Assembly: GCF_023023025.1 (NCBI RefSeq)
Contig: NZ_CP095481.1
Coordinates: 8,693,001-8,757,000 of the forward strand
Reading direction: 5' to 3'
Length of the DNA: 64,000 nucleotides
From: Amycolatopsis sp. WQ 127309
Lineage (GTDB): Bacteria > Actinomycetota > Actinomycetes > Mycobacteriales > Pseudonocardiaceae
The notes under the pieces: model-generated
The model's database searches: none
Told to the model about the DNA's origin: nothing
Seen by the model: the letters and a program-made list of their open reading frames with translations, nothing else
Made by a program: the position numbers and the translations under genes
Shown here: positions 51,301 through 57,793 of the stretch, one piece after another
Layout of the letters: the number at the start of each line of letters is the position of its first letter
Position numbering within the stretch: the stretch's first letter is position 1

Positions 51301-51788
51301 GCGAACGCCTTCGGCGTGCCGGTGGAGCCCGACGTGAACAGCACGTAGGCCGGGCTGCCCGGGTCCGGATCGGGCACCGGCAGCGGCGCGGTCTCCGACC
51401 CGACCGGCACGACCCGGGCGGACCCGTTGTGGCACAAGGCTTCCGCGAGGTCGACGTGCTCGGCGTCGGCCAGCACGGCCGACACGCGCGCGGCGTCGAC
51501 CTGGTGCGCGAGCCGCTCGCGCGGGAACGTCGGGTCCAGCGGGACGTACGCGCACCCGGCGGCGAGCGTGCCCAGGATCGCGGCGATCGCCCGGGTGCCG
51601 TGCCCGGTGACGAGCCCGACCCTCTCACCCGGCCGGACGCCCGCGTCGAGCAGCCGCGCGGCGTGCCCGCCGGCGAGCCCGGCCAGCTGGGCGTAGCTCA
51701 CCACCGCGTCGTGCTCGACGACGGCGATCCGATCGGGCGAGCGCCGGACGACTCCTTCGAAGCGTCTGATGCAGCCGGCTTGCGTCAT
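48357..51788 (-). CDS. Hybrid loading protein A-PCP-KS, AT missing
   Basis: The protein has 1143 residues. A domain (~5-470): specificity positions D197, A198, P201, H239, L263, G265, G288, F295, A296 and K468 match no code I know. PCP: S521 in VGGHSLL. KS (~578-1000): C754 in QSACSSS, H885 in VEAHGSGT, H923 in NIGHL, all intact. After the KS about 140 residues remain. They end VPLPGYPFQRSRFWIDPP, the sequence that normally follows an AT, so the AT itself is absent while its flanks are kept. The protein probably loads the starter acid and carries out a first condensation with an extender from elsewhere. ATG 51788 overlaps the stop of a leader ORF, and its own ribosome site is poor. Confidence 0.85.
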   Translation of the reverse strand: MTQAGCIRRFEGVVRRSPDRIAVVEHDAVVSYAQLAGLAGGHAARLLDAGVRPGERVGLVTGHGTRAIAAILGTLAAGCAYVPLDPTFPRERLAHQVDAARVSAVLADAEHVDLAEALCHNGSARVVPVGSETAPLPVPDPDPGSPAYVLFTSGSTGTPKAFAQTHRNLLHVVDNQIASLGVTAADRLSLLASFGFDAAIPDLYPALLTGAAVVPVDLRVHGVAHAARELARHEVTVYHSTPTVYRYLLDSFDGDLPSVRTVLLGGEPATYADVRRGRFAPDTVFVNGYGATEVTFAAHHRLTGADVGPDATGPLPIGTALPGYELTVLDGGELQVRSEFLAAGYLDRPSPAFGTTTAGLRTYRTGDLGEVLPDGTLVCLGRLDRQVKVRGFRVELTEIEAKLAEHAEVAEARAVVRDGELLAYVVPALGPGPDPAALRAVLANTLPDYAVPSAVVVVAAFPLTVTGKLDEAALPGPRPAAPAEVPPMSEAEQRVHAIWREVLGHVSFGVTDAFFDVGGHSLLLGRVQQRLAAEFDTDVPLLGLLEHPTVAAQAGYLGESVSDRPRAVEPLPDEGGSDLIAVVGLACRFPGAPDAPAFWWNLCAGVDSIHDHTDDELAALGIGPGLRGDPAHVRAGGRLDGVEDFDAEFFGFTADEAARTDPQHRLFLETAWRALEDAGRDPARETGPVGVFTSAGVNRYFLFHLFGNPAVTGDVDPDDWEGRLLGRQLTDHLPGQVAYRLGLTGPAIAVQSACSSSLAAVGLAAQSLAEYRCDLALAGGVSVTWPRYRSGGLASPDGRCRAFDVAAEGAGFGSGAGVVVLRRLADALADHDHIHAVLPGWAMTNDGPDRAGYAVPGPAGQAAAVAEALAVAEVHPAEVRLVEAHGSGTPLGDAIEVAALNRVYGDLPPGTCALGSVKTNIGHLDAAAGVAGLIKTVLSVRHGVIPPNLHFTAPHPEADLAGGPWYVPVKAAGWPDPDRRVAGVSSFGMGGTNVHVVVEEAPAAGPRVTADGPYVLPVSARDAKALREALSRLRDRLADDPPPLADVAYTLAVGRREFAARAAVVASTTAEAVEALDVLLADDVDVAGPAGAAHELAVRWVGGGDVDWAARHDGADPGRVPLPGYPFQRSRFWIDPPVPGDHP

Positions 51789-51856
51789 CGCTGTAGGTGA
51801 GCCCGTTCCGGCCGTGAATGGGCGCGCGGCAACCACAGCGGTGACGTCGACTTCAT
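51785..51856 (-). CDS. Leader ORF (23 aa) of the biosynthetic operon
   Basis: ATG 51856 has a strong GGGGAG ribosome site 4 bases away, unlike the large gene behind it. The frame runs 23 codons and its TGA overlaps the ATG of the A-PCP-KS gene (ATGA). The peptide is basic with several Arg, His and Pro residues (starts MKSTSPLWLPRAH). The likely role is to bring ribosomes to the first synthetase gene by coupling; a peptide with its own function cannot be excluded. Confidence 0.55.
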   Translation of the reverse strand: MKSTSPLWLPRAHSRPERAHLQR

Positions 51857-52182
51857 CTCACTCCCCAGTGCGATTCATGGCGAAGAATCACGCAAGGTTA
51901 AAGCTCAGGACGTCGCCTGGGGGTACGTAATCCGCAGAGTTGGTCCGAATGGACTATCGATCCGGGTTCCGACATGGGGTTTTCCCACGTGATCGTCAGC
52001 GCGGCGCGTCCGGAACGTCGGATTGTGTCGCGCTGCCGGCCACAGTGGACATCTGATCGACTACTCCCCGCAACAATGGCGGAACGTCATTCACGTGGTC
52101 GGATATTCACCGACTCCGGCCGCGGAAAACGAGTTCCCGCACGGCGCGAAGTGGCAATTTCACGAAATCGATCCAGAACCCG
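51857..52182. promoter_or_regulatory. Upstream region of the biosynthetic operon, no convincing gene
   Basis: About 325 bp, clearly lower in G+C than its surroundings, lie between the operon and the next gene upstream. They should hold the promoter of the whole minus-strand cluster. A GTCC-N4-GGAC dyad (near 51940-51952) and a near-copy of the GTCCAC 13-mer (around 52039-52050) are visible. I could not settle a -35/-10 pair. Open frames on the plus strand here have no ribosome site and atypical codon use. Confidence 0.5.
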
Positions 52183-52434
52183 CTAACCCGCGTTCGCCAG
52201 GAGCCCGCCGCCCGCGGGCGTGTTCGCCATCAGGCACGCGTGGCACGGCATCCCGCGCAGGCCGTCGAGCACCTCGGCCTCGCCGGGGAAGATCGACTCG
52301 CCGCACAGGGCCGTCAGGTACTCGAGGACCGCGCCGGCTTCGGGGACGGGGATCAGGTGGCAGACGCGTCTGCTCTCGCCGACGACGCCTCGGCGTAGCC
52401 GCACCAGTGCGAGCATCCCACCGTTTTCACCCAT
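52183..52434 (-). CDS. Small Cys-rich protein of unknown function
   Basis: The protein has 83 residues. It contains VCHLIPVPEAG, LTALCGESI and GMPCHACLMA, that is Cys-His, Cys and C-x2-C, which could bind one zinc ion. Similar short proteins occur in Pseudonocardiaceae next to regulators, as far as I recall, but I know no function. TACCTT lies 6 nt upstream of ATG 52434 and no ribosome site is present, so the mRNA is probably leaderless. It lies between the PucR regulator and the biosynthetic operon, on the same strand. Confidence 0.55.
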   Translation of the reverse strand: MGENGGMLALVRLRRGVVGESRRVCHLIPVPEAGAVLEYLTALCGESIFPGEAEVLDGLRGMPCHACLMANTPAGGGLLANAG

Positions 52435-52521
52435 GATCGAAAGGTAGGCCGGAAACCGCGGGAAGACTTCGTGTCCGGGACCCAACGATCTTCGCCGGGT
52501 GTGGTCCACGACACCAAAGCC

Positions 52522-53787
52522 TCAGAGGACCGCCCGGCCGAGCCGGTGGCAGAGGCTCAGCGCGAGCTCGACGTCCAGCCGGTTCGTCCCGAGCTCGCGC
52601 GGCAGCAGCTCCTGGGCCTTGCGGACGCGGTACTGCACGGAGTTCTTGTGCATCGTCAGCTCGGCCGCCGCCCCGGTGTAGCTGCCGCCGGAGGCGAGGA
52701 AGACGTGCAGGGTCTCGCGCAGGCGCTCGCAGTTCTCCTCGTCGGCGGCCAGCGGCCCGAGGGTGCTCGTGACCCACAGCCGCGCCGCGTTGAGGTCGGA
52801 CGTCATCAGCGCCATCGTGCCGACCTCGCGGAAGGTCAGCACGCGGTCGCAGTGCTCGCCGGCCGCGAGGGCCAGCGCGTGCACCCGCAGGGCCTGGTGG
52901 TGGGTGTCGCGGAAGCCGTCGACGCCGGTCGCGGGGTCGCCGACGGTCACCCGGACGCCGGGTTCGGCCGTCGCGAGGACGTCGTCGAGCAGGGCGCGGC
53001 CGATCGTGACGTCCGGGCCGAGCGGCAGCCACACCCACGCGCTGGCCTCGTCGCGCGGCACGAACAGCGGCCGGCCGTGGTCCTGGACGCGGCCGAGCAC
53101 CGCGGCCGCGACCGACTCCAGCACCGACAGCACGTCGCCCGCGGAGGCCTCGGCCGTGTGCCAGAGGATCATCCCGGCGTGCGTGCCGCGCAGCCGGTAG
53201 CCGATCACGGCCTCGGCCGCGTCGACGGACGCGGCGTCGAGCGGGCCGCGGGTCTCCGCCAGCAGGTCCTGCACCTTGGCCGCCCGCGCGGCGCTCCGGT
53301 TGAGCAGCCAGCGGTCGCGTTCGTCCTGGTAGACGGCGATCAGCTGGCGGGTCACCCGGGTGACGAACCCGAACACGACCTTCAGCAGCCGCCGCATCAT
53401 CTCCCCGAGCAGCTCGGCGTCGCCGACCTGGCGGGTGCACTCCTGGAACCCGAAGTCGAGCATCGCGGCCTGCCCGACGTCGTAGGCCCGGATCAGGTCG
53501 AACACCGGGGTGCCGCGCTGGGCCAGCCGCCGCGCGTACTCCAGCGCGGCGGCCGGCGCCTCGACGTGGGCCGGGTCGATGCTGTGCTGGAGGATCTGCA
53601 GGCCGGTCTCGATGTTCTGGTAGACGCTCGCCGTCAGCAGGCTGACCATGCGCTCGTCGTCGTGGACCAGCTGCGGCAGTTCGGCGGCGTAGAGCTGCAC
53701 CAGCTCACCGGTGAGATCGCCCGCCCGGTCGGCCAGCGAGGCGGCGACCTGCCGGATCCGCTCCGAGACGGCTTCTTCGTCCACCAT
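52522..53787 (-). CDS. PucR/CdaR-family transcriptional regulator
   Basis: The protein has 421 residues. The N-terminal ~160 residues are mostly helical (a RsbRD-like sensor region: LVHDDERMVSLLTASVYQNIETGLQIL...GTPVFDLIRAYDVGQAAML). The middle is GGDEF-like (CdaR type), and the C-terminus is the PucR HTH: ENCERLRETLHVFLASGGSYTGAAAELTMHKNSVQYRVRKAQELLP. Such proteins control catabolic or secondary-metabolite genes. It lies immediately upstream of the biosynthetic operon, which contains no regulator of its own, so it is a candidate pathway regulator; this is inference from position only. Confidence 0.82.
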   Translation of the reverse strand: MVDEEAVSERIRQVAASLADRAGDLTGELVQLYAAELPQLVHDDERMVSLLTASVYQNIETGLQILQHSIDPAHVEAPAAALEYARRLAQRGTPVFDLIRAYDVGQAAMLDFGFQECTRQVGDAELLGEMMRRLLKVVFGFVTRVTRQLIAVYQDERDRWLLNRSAARAAKVQDLLAETRGPLDAASVDAAEAVIGYRLRGTHAGMILWHTAEASAGDVLSVLESVAAAVLGRVQDHGRPLFVPRDEASAWVWLPLGPDVTIGRALLDDVLATAEPGVRVTVGDPATGVDGFRDTHHQALRVHALALAAGEHCDRVLTFREVGTMALMTSDLNAARLWVTSTLGPLAADEENCERLRETLHVFLASGGSYTGAAAELTMHKNSVQYRVRKAQELLPRELGTNRLDVELALSLCHRLGRAVL

Positions 53788-53810
53788 GGAGCCACTCTAG
53801 AGGGGAACGA

Positions 53811-54524
53811 TCATGCTTTCACCAGGAACTCGTCGATGAGTTCGAACGTCGCGGCCGGGTTCTGCACCGCGGGCACGTGCCCCGCGCCGGCGACGACCTC
53901 GAACCGGGCGTCCGCGAACCCCGCGGCGTAGGCCGCGCCGAACGCCGGCGTGACGACCGTGTCGTCCTCGCCCCAGATCAGCAGGGCCGGGATCCGGACC
54001 CGGGCCAGCCGGCGCAGCAGCTTCGGATCGCCCATCGTCGTGCCGGTGTAGACCTGCATCGCCGCCAGGTCGGCGGGCGCGGGCCCACGCCCGGGCCCGG
54101 GCGCGCCGGGCGGCGGCTGCGGCAGCGACACCGGCAGCCCCGCGATCTCCGGGCCGATGCCGTCGAGCACGACCAGCGCGCCGATCCGGTGGCCGCGGTC
54201 GCGCACGGCCATCTCGGCCGCGACCCACCCGCCGAACGAGCTGGCCACGACGACGACGTCGGTGAGGTCTTCGTCCTCGAGCAGGTCGAGGTAGGTGACG
54301 GCGAGGCTGTCGACGCCGGTGAACCACTCCGGGCGCGGCGTGCCGCCCCAGCCCGGGTGGGTCGGCGCGAGCACGCGGTTCTCCGGCGCGAAGTGCTCGA
54401 CGACCGGCGCGACGCCCCGGGGGCCGGCGCCGCCGTGCAGGGCGAGCACGGGCCGGCCGGCGCCGCCGGTGTCGGTGAGGTGCAGTTCCAGCTCCGGGTC
54501 GGGCCGGAGGATCTTCTCGGTCAT
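53811..54524 (-). CDS. Alpha/beta-fold hydrolase
   Basis: The protein has 237 residues. LALHGGAGPRGVAPVVEHFA holds the oxyanion HGG motif, VVVASSFGGWVAAEMA the nucleophile elbow (SSFGG, with Ser), IWGEDDTVVTPAFG the acid and AGHVPAVQNP the His. It is probably cytosolic. It is 25 bp downstream of a TetX-like monooxygenase gene and probably in one operon with it and its TetR regulator, so a two-step degradation of a foreign or self-made compound is plausible. Confidence 0.82.
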   Translation of the reverse strand: MTEKILRPDPELELHLTDTGGAGRPVLALHGGAGPRGVAPVVEHFAPENRVLAPTHPGWGGTPRPEWFTGVDSLAVTYLDLLEDEDLTDVVVVASSFGGWVAAEMAVRDRGHRIGALVVLDGIGPEIAGLPVSLPQPPPGAPGPGRGPAPADLAAMQVYTGTTMGDPKLLRRLARVRIPALLIWGEDDTVVTPAFGAAYAAGFADARFEVVAGAGHVPAVQNPAATFELIDEFLVKA

Positions 54525-54549
54525 GGTGGTGCCTTTCGGGTGCAGGGAT

Positions 54550-55674
54550 TCAGTGGTTCGAGTGCGAGAGCATCAGGTCGACCATCGCGGCGGGCGCGTC
54601 CGGCCGGAAGCTCTCGACGAGGTTGTCCGCCGACCCGCGCGCGGCTTCTTCCGCTCGCGGGAACAACGCGGTTTCGTAGGCCGAGAGAGCGCTTTCGACG
54701 TCGTCGTGGTCCGCCAGCGCGACAGCCAGTTCGGCGGCGTCGAGCATCGCGAGGTTGGCGCCCTCGCCGGCGAAGGGCGACATGACGTGCGCGGCGTCGC
54801 CGAGCAGCGTCACGCCCGGGACCCGTGCCCACCGGTGCCCGACCGGCAGGGCGTGGATCGGCCGGGCGATCAGGGTGTCGTCGCTCTCGGCGATGAGCGC
54901 GCGCAGCCCGGCGTCGAAACCGGCGAACACGTCGAGGAGCCGCGCGCGGGTCCCGGCCGGGTCGGCCGGGTCGACGAGACCGGTCACCGTCTCGGCCGGG
55001 GCCCGCACCGCGGCGTAGACGCGGACCCGGCCGCCGCCGTTGCGCTGGGCGATCAGGCCTTTCCCGTCGGCCAGCGCGAACATCGAGCCGGGGCCGACCA
55101 GCGCGGCCACCGCCGGGTGCGCGGTGTCCACATCGGACAGGTGAACCTCCACGAAGGACAGTCCCGAGTAGACCGGGACAGCATCCGACAGCAGCGGCCG
55201 GACCTTCGACCAGGCGCCGTCCGCGCCGACGACCAGGCCGGACTCGACGACCTCACCGGTGTCCAGGGTGATCCGGCCGGGCGCCACCGCGGTCACCTTC
55301 GTCCCCCAGCGGACGACACCGTCCGGCAGGGAGCCGACGAGGATCCGCTTGAGCGCGCCGCGGTCGACCTCGGGCCGGGTGCCGCCGCTCGCGTCCGCGG
55401 TCTCTTCGAACCGGACGACGCCGTGCCGGTCCAGGATGCGCAGCGCCTCGCCCTCTTCACGGGCGATCTCGCGGAATGCGCCGGTCAGGCCGGCTTCGGC
55501 CAGCGCGTGCTGACCGGACTCCTCGTGCAGGTCCAGCGTGCCGCCCTGGTCGCGGGCGGCCGGGGACGCGTCGAGTTCGTAGACGGTCGCGGCGATCCCG
55601 CGGGTGTGCAGGACGCGGGCCAGCGTGAGGCCGCCCAGGCCGCCGCCGACGATCGTGACGGGGGTAGTGGTCAT
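54550..55674 (-). CDS. FAD-dependent monooxygenase, TetX-like
   Basis: The protein has 374 residues. FAD motifs: VTIVGGGLGGLTLARVLHTRG (GxGxxG), LVVGADGAWSKVR (DG) and VTLLGDAAHVMSPFAGEGANLAMLDA (GD). DQGGTLDLHEESGQHALAEAGL closely resembles the same region of the tetracycline-degrading enzyme TetX. Group A flavin monooxygenases hydroxylate aromatic or polyketide substrates with NAD(P)H. ATG 55674 overlaps the stop of a TetR gene whose C-terminal domain is also of the tetracycline-repressor type, so drug inactivation is a reasonable guess. The substrate is not known. Confidence 0.85.
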   Translation of the reverse strand: MTTTPVTIVGGGLGGLTLARVLHTRGIAATVYELDASPAARDQGGTLDLHEESGQHALAEAGLTGAFREIAREEGEALRILDRHGVVRFEETADASGGTRPEVDRGALKRILVGSLPDGVVRWGTKVTAVAPGRITLDTGEVVESGLVVGADGAWSKVRPLLSDAVPVYSGLSFVEVHLSDVDTAHPAVAALVGPGSMFALADGKGLIAQRNGGGRVRVYAAVRAPAETVTGLVDPADPAGTRARLLDVFAGFDAGLRALIAESDDTLIARPIHALPVGHRWARVPGVTLLGDAAHVMSPFAGEGANLAMLDAAELAVALADHDDVESALSAYETALFPRAEEAARGSADNLVESFRPDAPAAMVDLMLSHSNH

Positions 55675-56366
55675 GGTTGCTCCTCGGTCGGGGGGCGTGC
55701 GGTGCTCAGCGCGCCGTTCAGCAGGACGTCGAACGCCCACCGCGCGCGGGACGGGCCCGGGCCGGACACGAGGTCCGGCCCCAGCGCGGCGATGTTCGGG
55801 TGGGTCTCGGCGGAGAGGCCGGCGAGCGACTCCACCAGCACGTCGTGCTCGCGCTCGGCGCCGGGTTTCTCCCGGCGGCCGCCGGTTTCGGCGGCGGTCG
55901 CGGTGGCGATCAGCAGCAGGACGTCGACGGCCCACGCGGCCTGGCCCGGCGGCATCCCGCCTGCGTCGAGCAGCGCGAGCACCGCTTCGACGACGGCCAG
56001 GTAGTTCGGCCCGCTCAGCCGGGTCACCAGCGCGACCCGGGCCAGGCTCGGCTGGGCGAACAGCACCGAGCGGTAGGAGCCCAGCACCGCCCAGAGCCGG
56101 TCGCGCCACTCCCCCGTGCCGCCCTCGCCGAGGTCGACCTCGGCGAGCAGCTCGTCGAGCATCGCGGCGTGCAGTTCCTCGGTGTCCTTGACGTACACGT
56201 AGAGCGAGGCGGGGCCGGTGTCGAGCTCCTTGGCCAGCCGGCGCATGGTGACGCGCTCGACGCCTTCGGCGCGCATGACGTCGACGGCCGTCGCCACGAT
56301 GCCCGCGCGGGTCAGCGCCGGCTTCGCCGGGCGTTCGCGGCGACTGGGGGTGCTGTTCCGGTCCAT
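55671..56366 (-). CDS. TetR-family regulator of the monooxygenase operon
   Basis: The protein has 231 residues. The HTH is LTRAGIVATAVDVMRAEGVERVTMRRLAKELDTGPASLYVYVKDTEELHAAML, close to the TetR(Tn10)-class HTH (MRRLAKEL, ASLYVYV). The C-terminal domain follows the TetR_C-type layout. It is the first gene of an operon with the TetX-like monooxygenase. Upstream lie two identical 12-bp palindromes centred 30 bp apart, almost certainly its operators, so it should repress its own operon until a ligand binds. Confidence 0.88.
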   Translation of the reverse strand: MDRNSTPSRRERPAKPALTRAGIVATAVDVMRAEGVERVTMRRLAKELDTGPASLYVYVKDTEELHAAMLDELLAEVDLGEGGTGEWRDRLWAVLGSYRSVLFAQPSLARVALVTRLSGPNYLAVVEAVLALLDAGGMPPGQAAWAVDVLLLIATATAAETGGRREKPGAEREHDVLVESLAGLSAETHPNIAALGPDLVSGPGPSRARWAFDVLLNGALSTARPPTEEQP

Positions 56367-56379
56367 GCGTGCACTGTAG

Positions 56380-56421
56380 CGAACATGTTCGTTACGATCA
56401 CGTTCGGAACGAACATGTTCG
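56380..56421. promoter_or_regulatory. Duplicated operator of the tetR-monooxygenase operon
   Basis: CGAACATGTTCG occurs at 56380-56391 and again at 56410-56421, both perfect dyads, with centres 30 bp apart (about three helical turns). The second extends to a 14-bp dyad. Between them CGTTC-G-GAACG (56401-56411) is another dyad overlapping the second by two bases. Confidence 0.7.
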
Positions 56422-56462
56422 TATGACGCCGGTCACGGCCGTGGAGGCGGTGACACGAGAAA

Positions 56463-57227
56463 TCAGGGGCCGAGGGTCCGCGACCGGCGTCGTTCGGGCG
56501 TGGCCAGGACCGCCCAGACCACCTTGCCGCCCGTCCAGCGCTTGCTGCTCCCCCAGGCCCGGGCGGTCTGCGCCACGATCCGCAGGCCCAGGCCGGGCTC
56601 GAGCAGGTCGGGCCGGTCCAGCAGCACCGCGGGCCGCGGATCGTCGTCGCTCACGGCGATCGTCAGCAGCTCCCGCCGCAGCTCCAGCCGCAGCCGCGGG
56701 AGCGACGTCGTGTGCCGGGACGCGTTGTCGGCCAGCTCCGCCGCGATGAGCGTGCCGTCGTACTCCAGGGCGGGCACCCCCCACTCACAGGTCCGCGCGC
56801 GGACGAACGCGCGAGCCTGGGCGATGCCGTCGTCCCCGCGCGCGAGCGTCCGCTCGGCACGGCGGCGGATCGGGTGGGGCAGCGCTTTCTCGGCGGCTTC
56901 GACGTCGGCGTGCACCGGCACGAACCGGTCCAGACCGAACGCGTCGAACGCCTCGATGTGCGTGGGCTGCCGCGTCACCAGCGCGAACGGGATGCCCGGC
57001 CAGCGCTCGAGCCGGGTGGCGACGAACGGGAACAGGCTCGGTGAATGCCGTTCGAGGACGAGCCCGTCGATGTCGGCGATCACCCCCGGCGGGCTGTCCG
57101 CGGCGATCTTGAGGAGACCGTCGCGCAGGAAGGGGTAGCCGGTGATGTCGAGCCGCCCGGTCACGCGGACCAGGGCGCTCGCCTCCCGGTTCCGCAGCTC
57201 GAGCCCGATCCCCTCAGGCACGGGCAC
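56463..57227 (-). CDS. STAS-HATPase fusion, paralogue of the gene at 24432
   Basis: The protein has 254 residues and is colinear with the gene at 24432-25202: SALVRVTGRLDITGYPFLRDGLLKIAADSPPGVIADI (STAS-like part), LIAAELADNASRHT (N-box), IAVSDDDPRPAVLLDRPDLLEPGLGLRIVAQTARAWGSSKRWTGGKVVWAVL (G1, G2 and the conserved C-terminus). The role would be binding or phosphorylating a partner in a sigma/anti-sigma switch. GTG 57227 or GTG 57221 may be the start; there is no ribosome site and a leader ORF overlaps, as in the paralogue. No sigma gene is adjacent here. Confidence 0.75.
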   Translation of the reverse strand: MPVPEGIGLELRNREASALVRVTGRLDITGYPFLRDGLLKIAADSPPGVIADIDGLVLERHSPSLFPFVATRLERWPGIPFALVTRQPTHIEAFDAFGLDRFVPVHADVEAAEKALPHPIRRRAERTLARGDDGIAQARAFVRARTCEWGVPALEYDGTLIAAELADNASRHTTSLPRLRLELRRELLTIAVSDDDPRPAVLLDRPDLLEPGLGLRIVAQTARAWGSSKRWTGGKVVWAVLATPERRRSRTLGP

Positions 57228-57261
57228 CGGCTGAACGGCGCGACCGCGCCCTCGGATCCAT
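57214..57261 (-). CDS. Leader ORF (15 aa) overlapping the second STAS-HATPase start
   Basis: ATG 57261 opens a 15-codon Arg/Ala/Ser-rich frame (ends ...SAGARA) whose TGA lies inside the start of the STAS-HATPase gene. TACCGT (57274-57269) ends 7 nt upstream, so the transcript is probably leaderless. The layout and the GACTA-S-CGTG block are shared with 24358-24435. Confidence 0.45.
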   Translation of the reverse strand: MDPRARSRRSAGARA

Positions 57262-57277
57262 GGCCATCACGGTAGTC

Positions 57278-57793
57278 CCCGGCCGGGACCGCGCAAAGGG
57301 GCCATCGCGCGGCAGTGCAACCGACCGCGGCGCCGACGTTGGCTTCGCGGGTTCGGCATCTCCCGGTCCGGCGGCCGGCCAACCGCCGGGACCGGCTCAG
57401 GTGAAGACCGGCGCCGTTCGTGCCGGAGCTGTGGGCGATCCCGGACGCCGAACGGGTCGCCGCGTTGATCCGGCAGGCCCAGTCCGCGCCGTTTCCGAAA
57501 AGAACCGGAAACATTCCCGAAACCCAGCGCGGACCAGTGCGCTAACTGGTCTGGACCAGACCGGAGAAATACCCCAGACTTCCGGGCTTTCTCTTGCCTG
57601 GCAAGGCGACCTGCGGTAACGCGAACCCAGCGGAACCAGGTTCGGTGTTTTCCCTGGAAGTTTTCCGCATGCGACTTTCGGCGGTGTGCCGCATCACGGC
57701 GGGCCGGTATATCTGGTGCTACCGAATCCGCAATGGCCGGCCCCGCGCACCGGCCGGCCGGATGCCGCCCGCACCCCGCCTCCCGGAGGAACC
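57278..57793. other. Long intergenic stretch with nested inverted repeats
   Basis: About 515 bp without a convincing gene. A 41-codon frame from GTG 57420 to TAA 57545 has GC-rich third positions but no ribosome site; it could be a remnant or a small protein. From 57532 the DNA holds nested dyads (listed separately), then a CTTGCC-T-GGCAAG palindrome at 57593-57605. The A+T-richer part from about 57600 to 57770 is probably the promoter of the DoxX gene. Confidence 0.45.
57532..57559. promoter_or_regulatory. Nested operator-like inverted repeats
   Basis: GACCAGT (57532-57538) pairs with ACTGGTC (57545-57551) over 6 bp, and CTGGTC (57546-57551) pairs again with GACCAG (57554-57559) over 2 bp. 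Three half-sites in alternating orientation suggest cooperative binding of a dimeric regulator. Confidence 0.45.

Noticed and set aside
45888..51800. Very long plus-strand open frame (about 1970 codons) opposite the NRPS genes
   Set aside because: It is antisense to proteins with clear A, PCP, KS and C motifs. Its translation is low-complexity Arg/Gly/Ala-rich sequence. Such frames are expected from GC3 bias.
51974..52436. Plus-strand frames upstream of the biosynthetic operon, one reading LIDYSPQQWRNVIHVVGYSP
   Set aside because: No ribosome site, low-GC third positions unlike all neighbours, and overlap with a minus-strand gene. A decayed gene cannot be excluded, but there is no positive support.
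57420..57545. 41-codon frame starting VPELWAIPDAERVAALIRQ
   Set aside because: Codon use looks coding, but a stop lies just upstream and no ribosome site is present. It is noted only as a possible remnant.
57260..57619. 119-codon plus-strand frame in the gene-free stretch before doxX
   Set aside because: It overlaps the leader ORF and promoter of the STAS-HATPase gene and has no motif or ribosome site.
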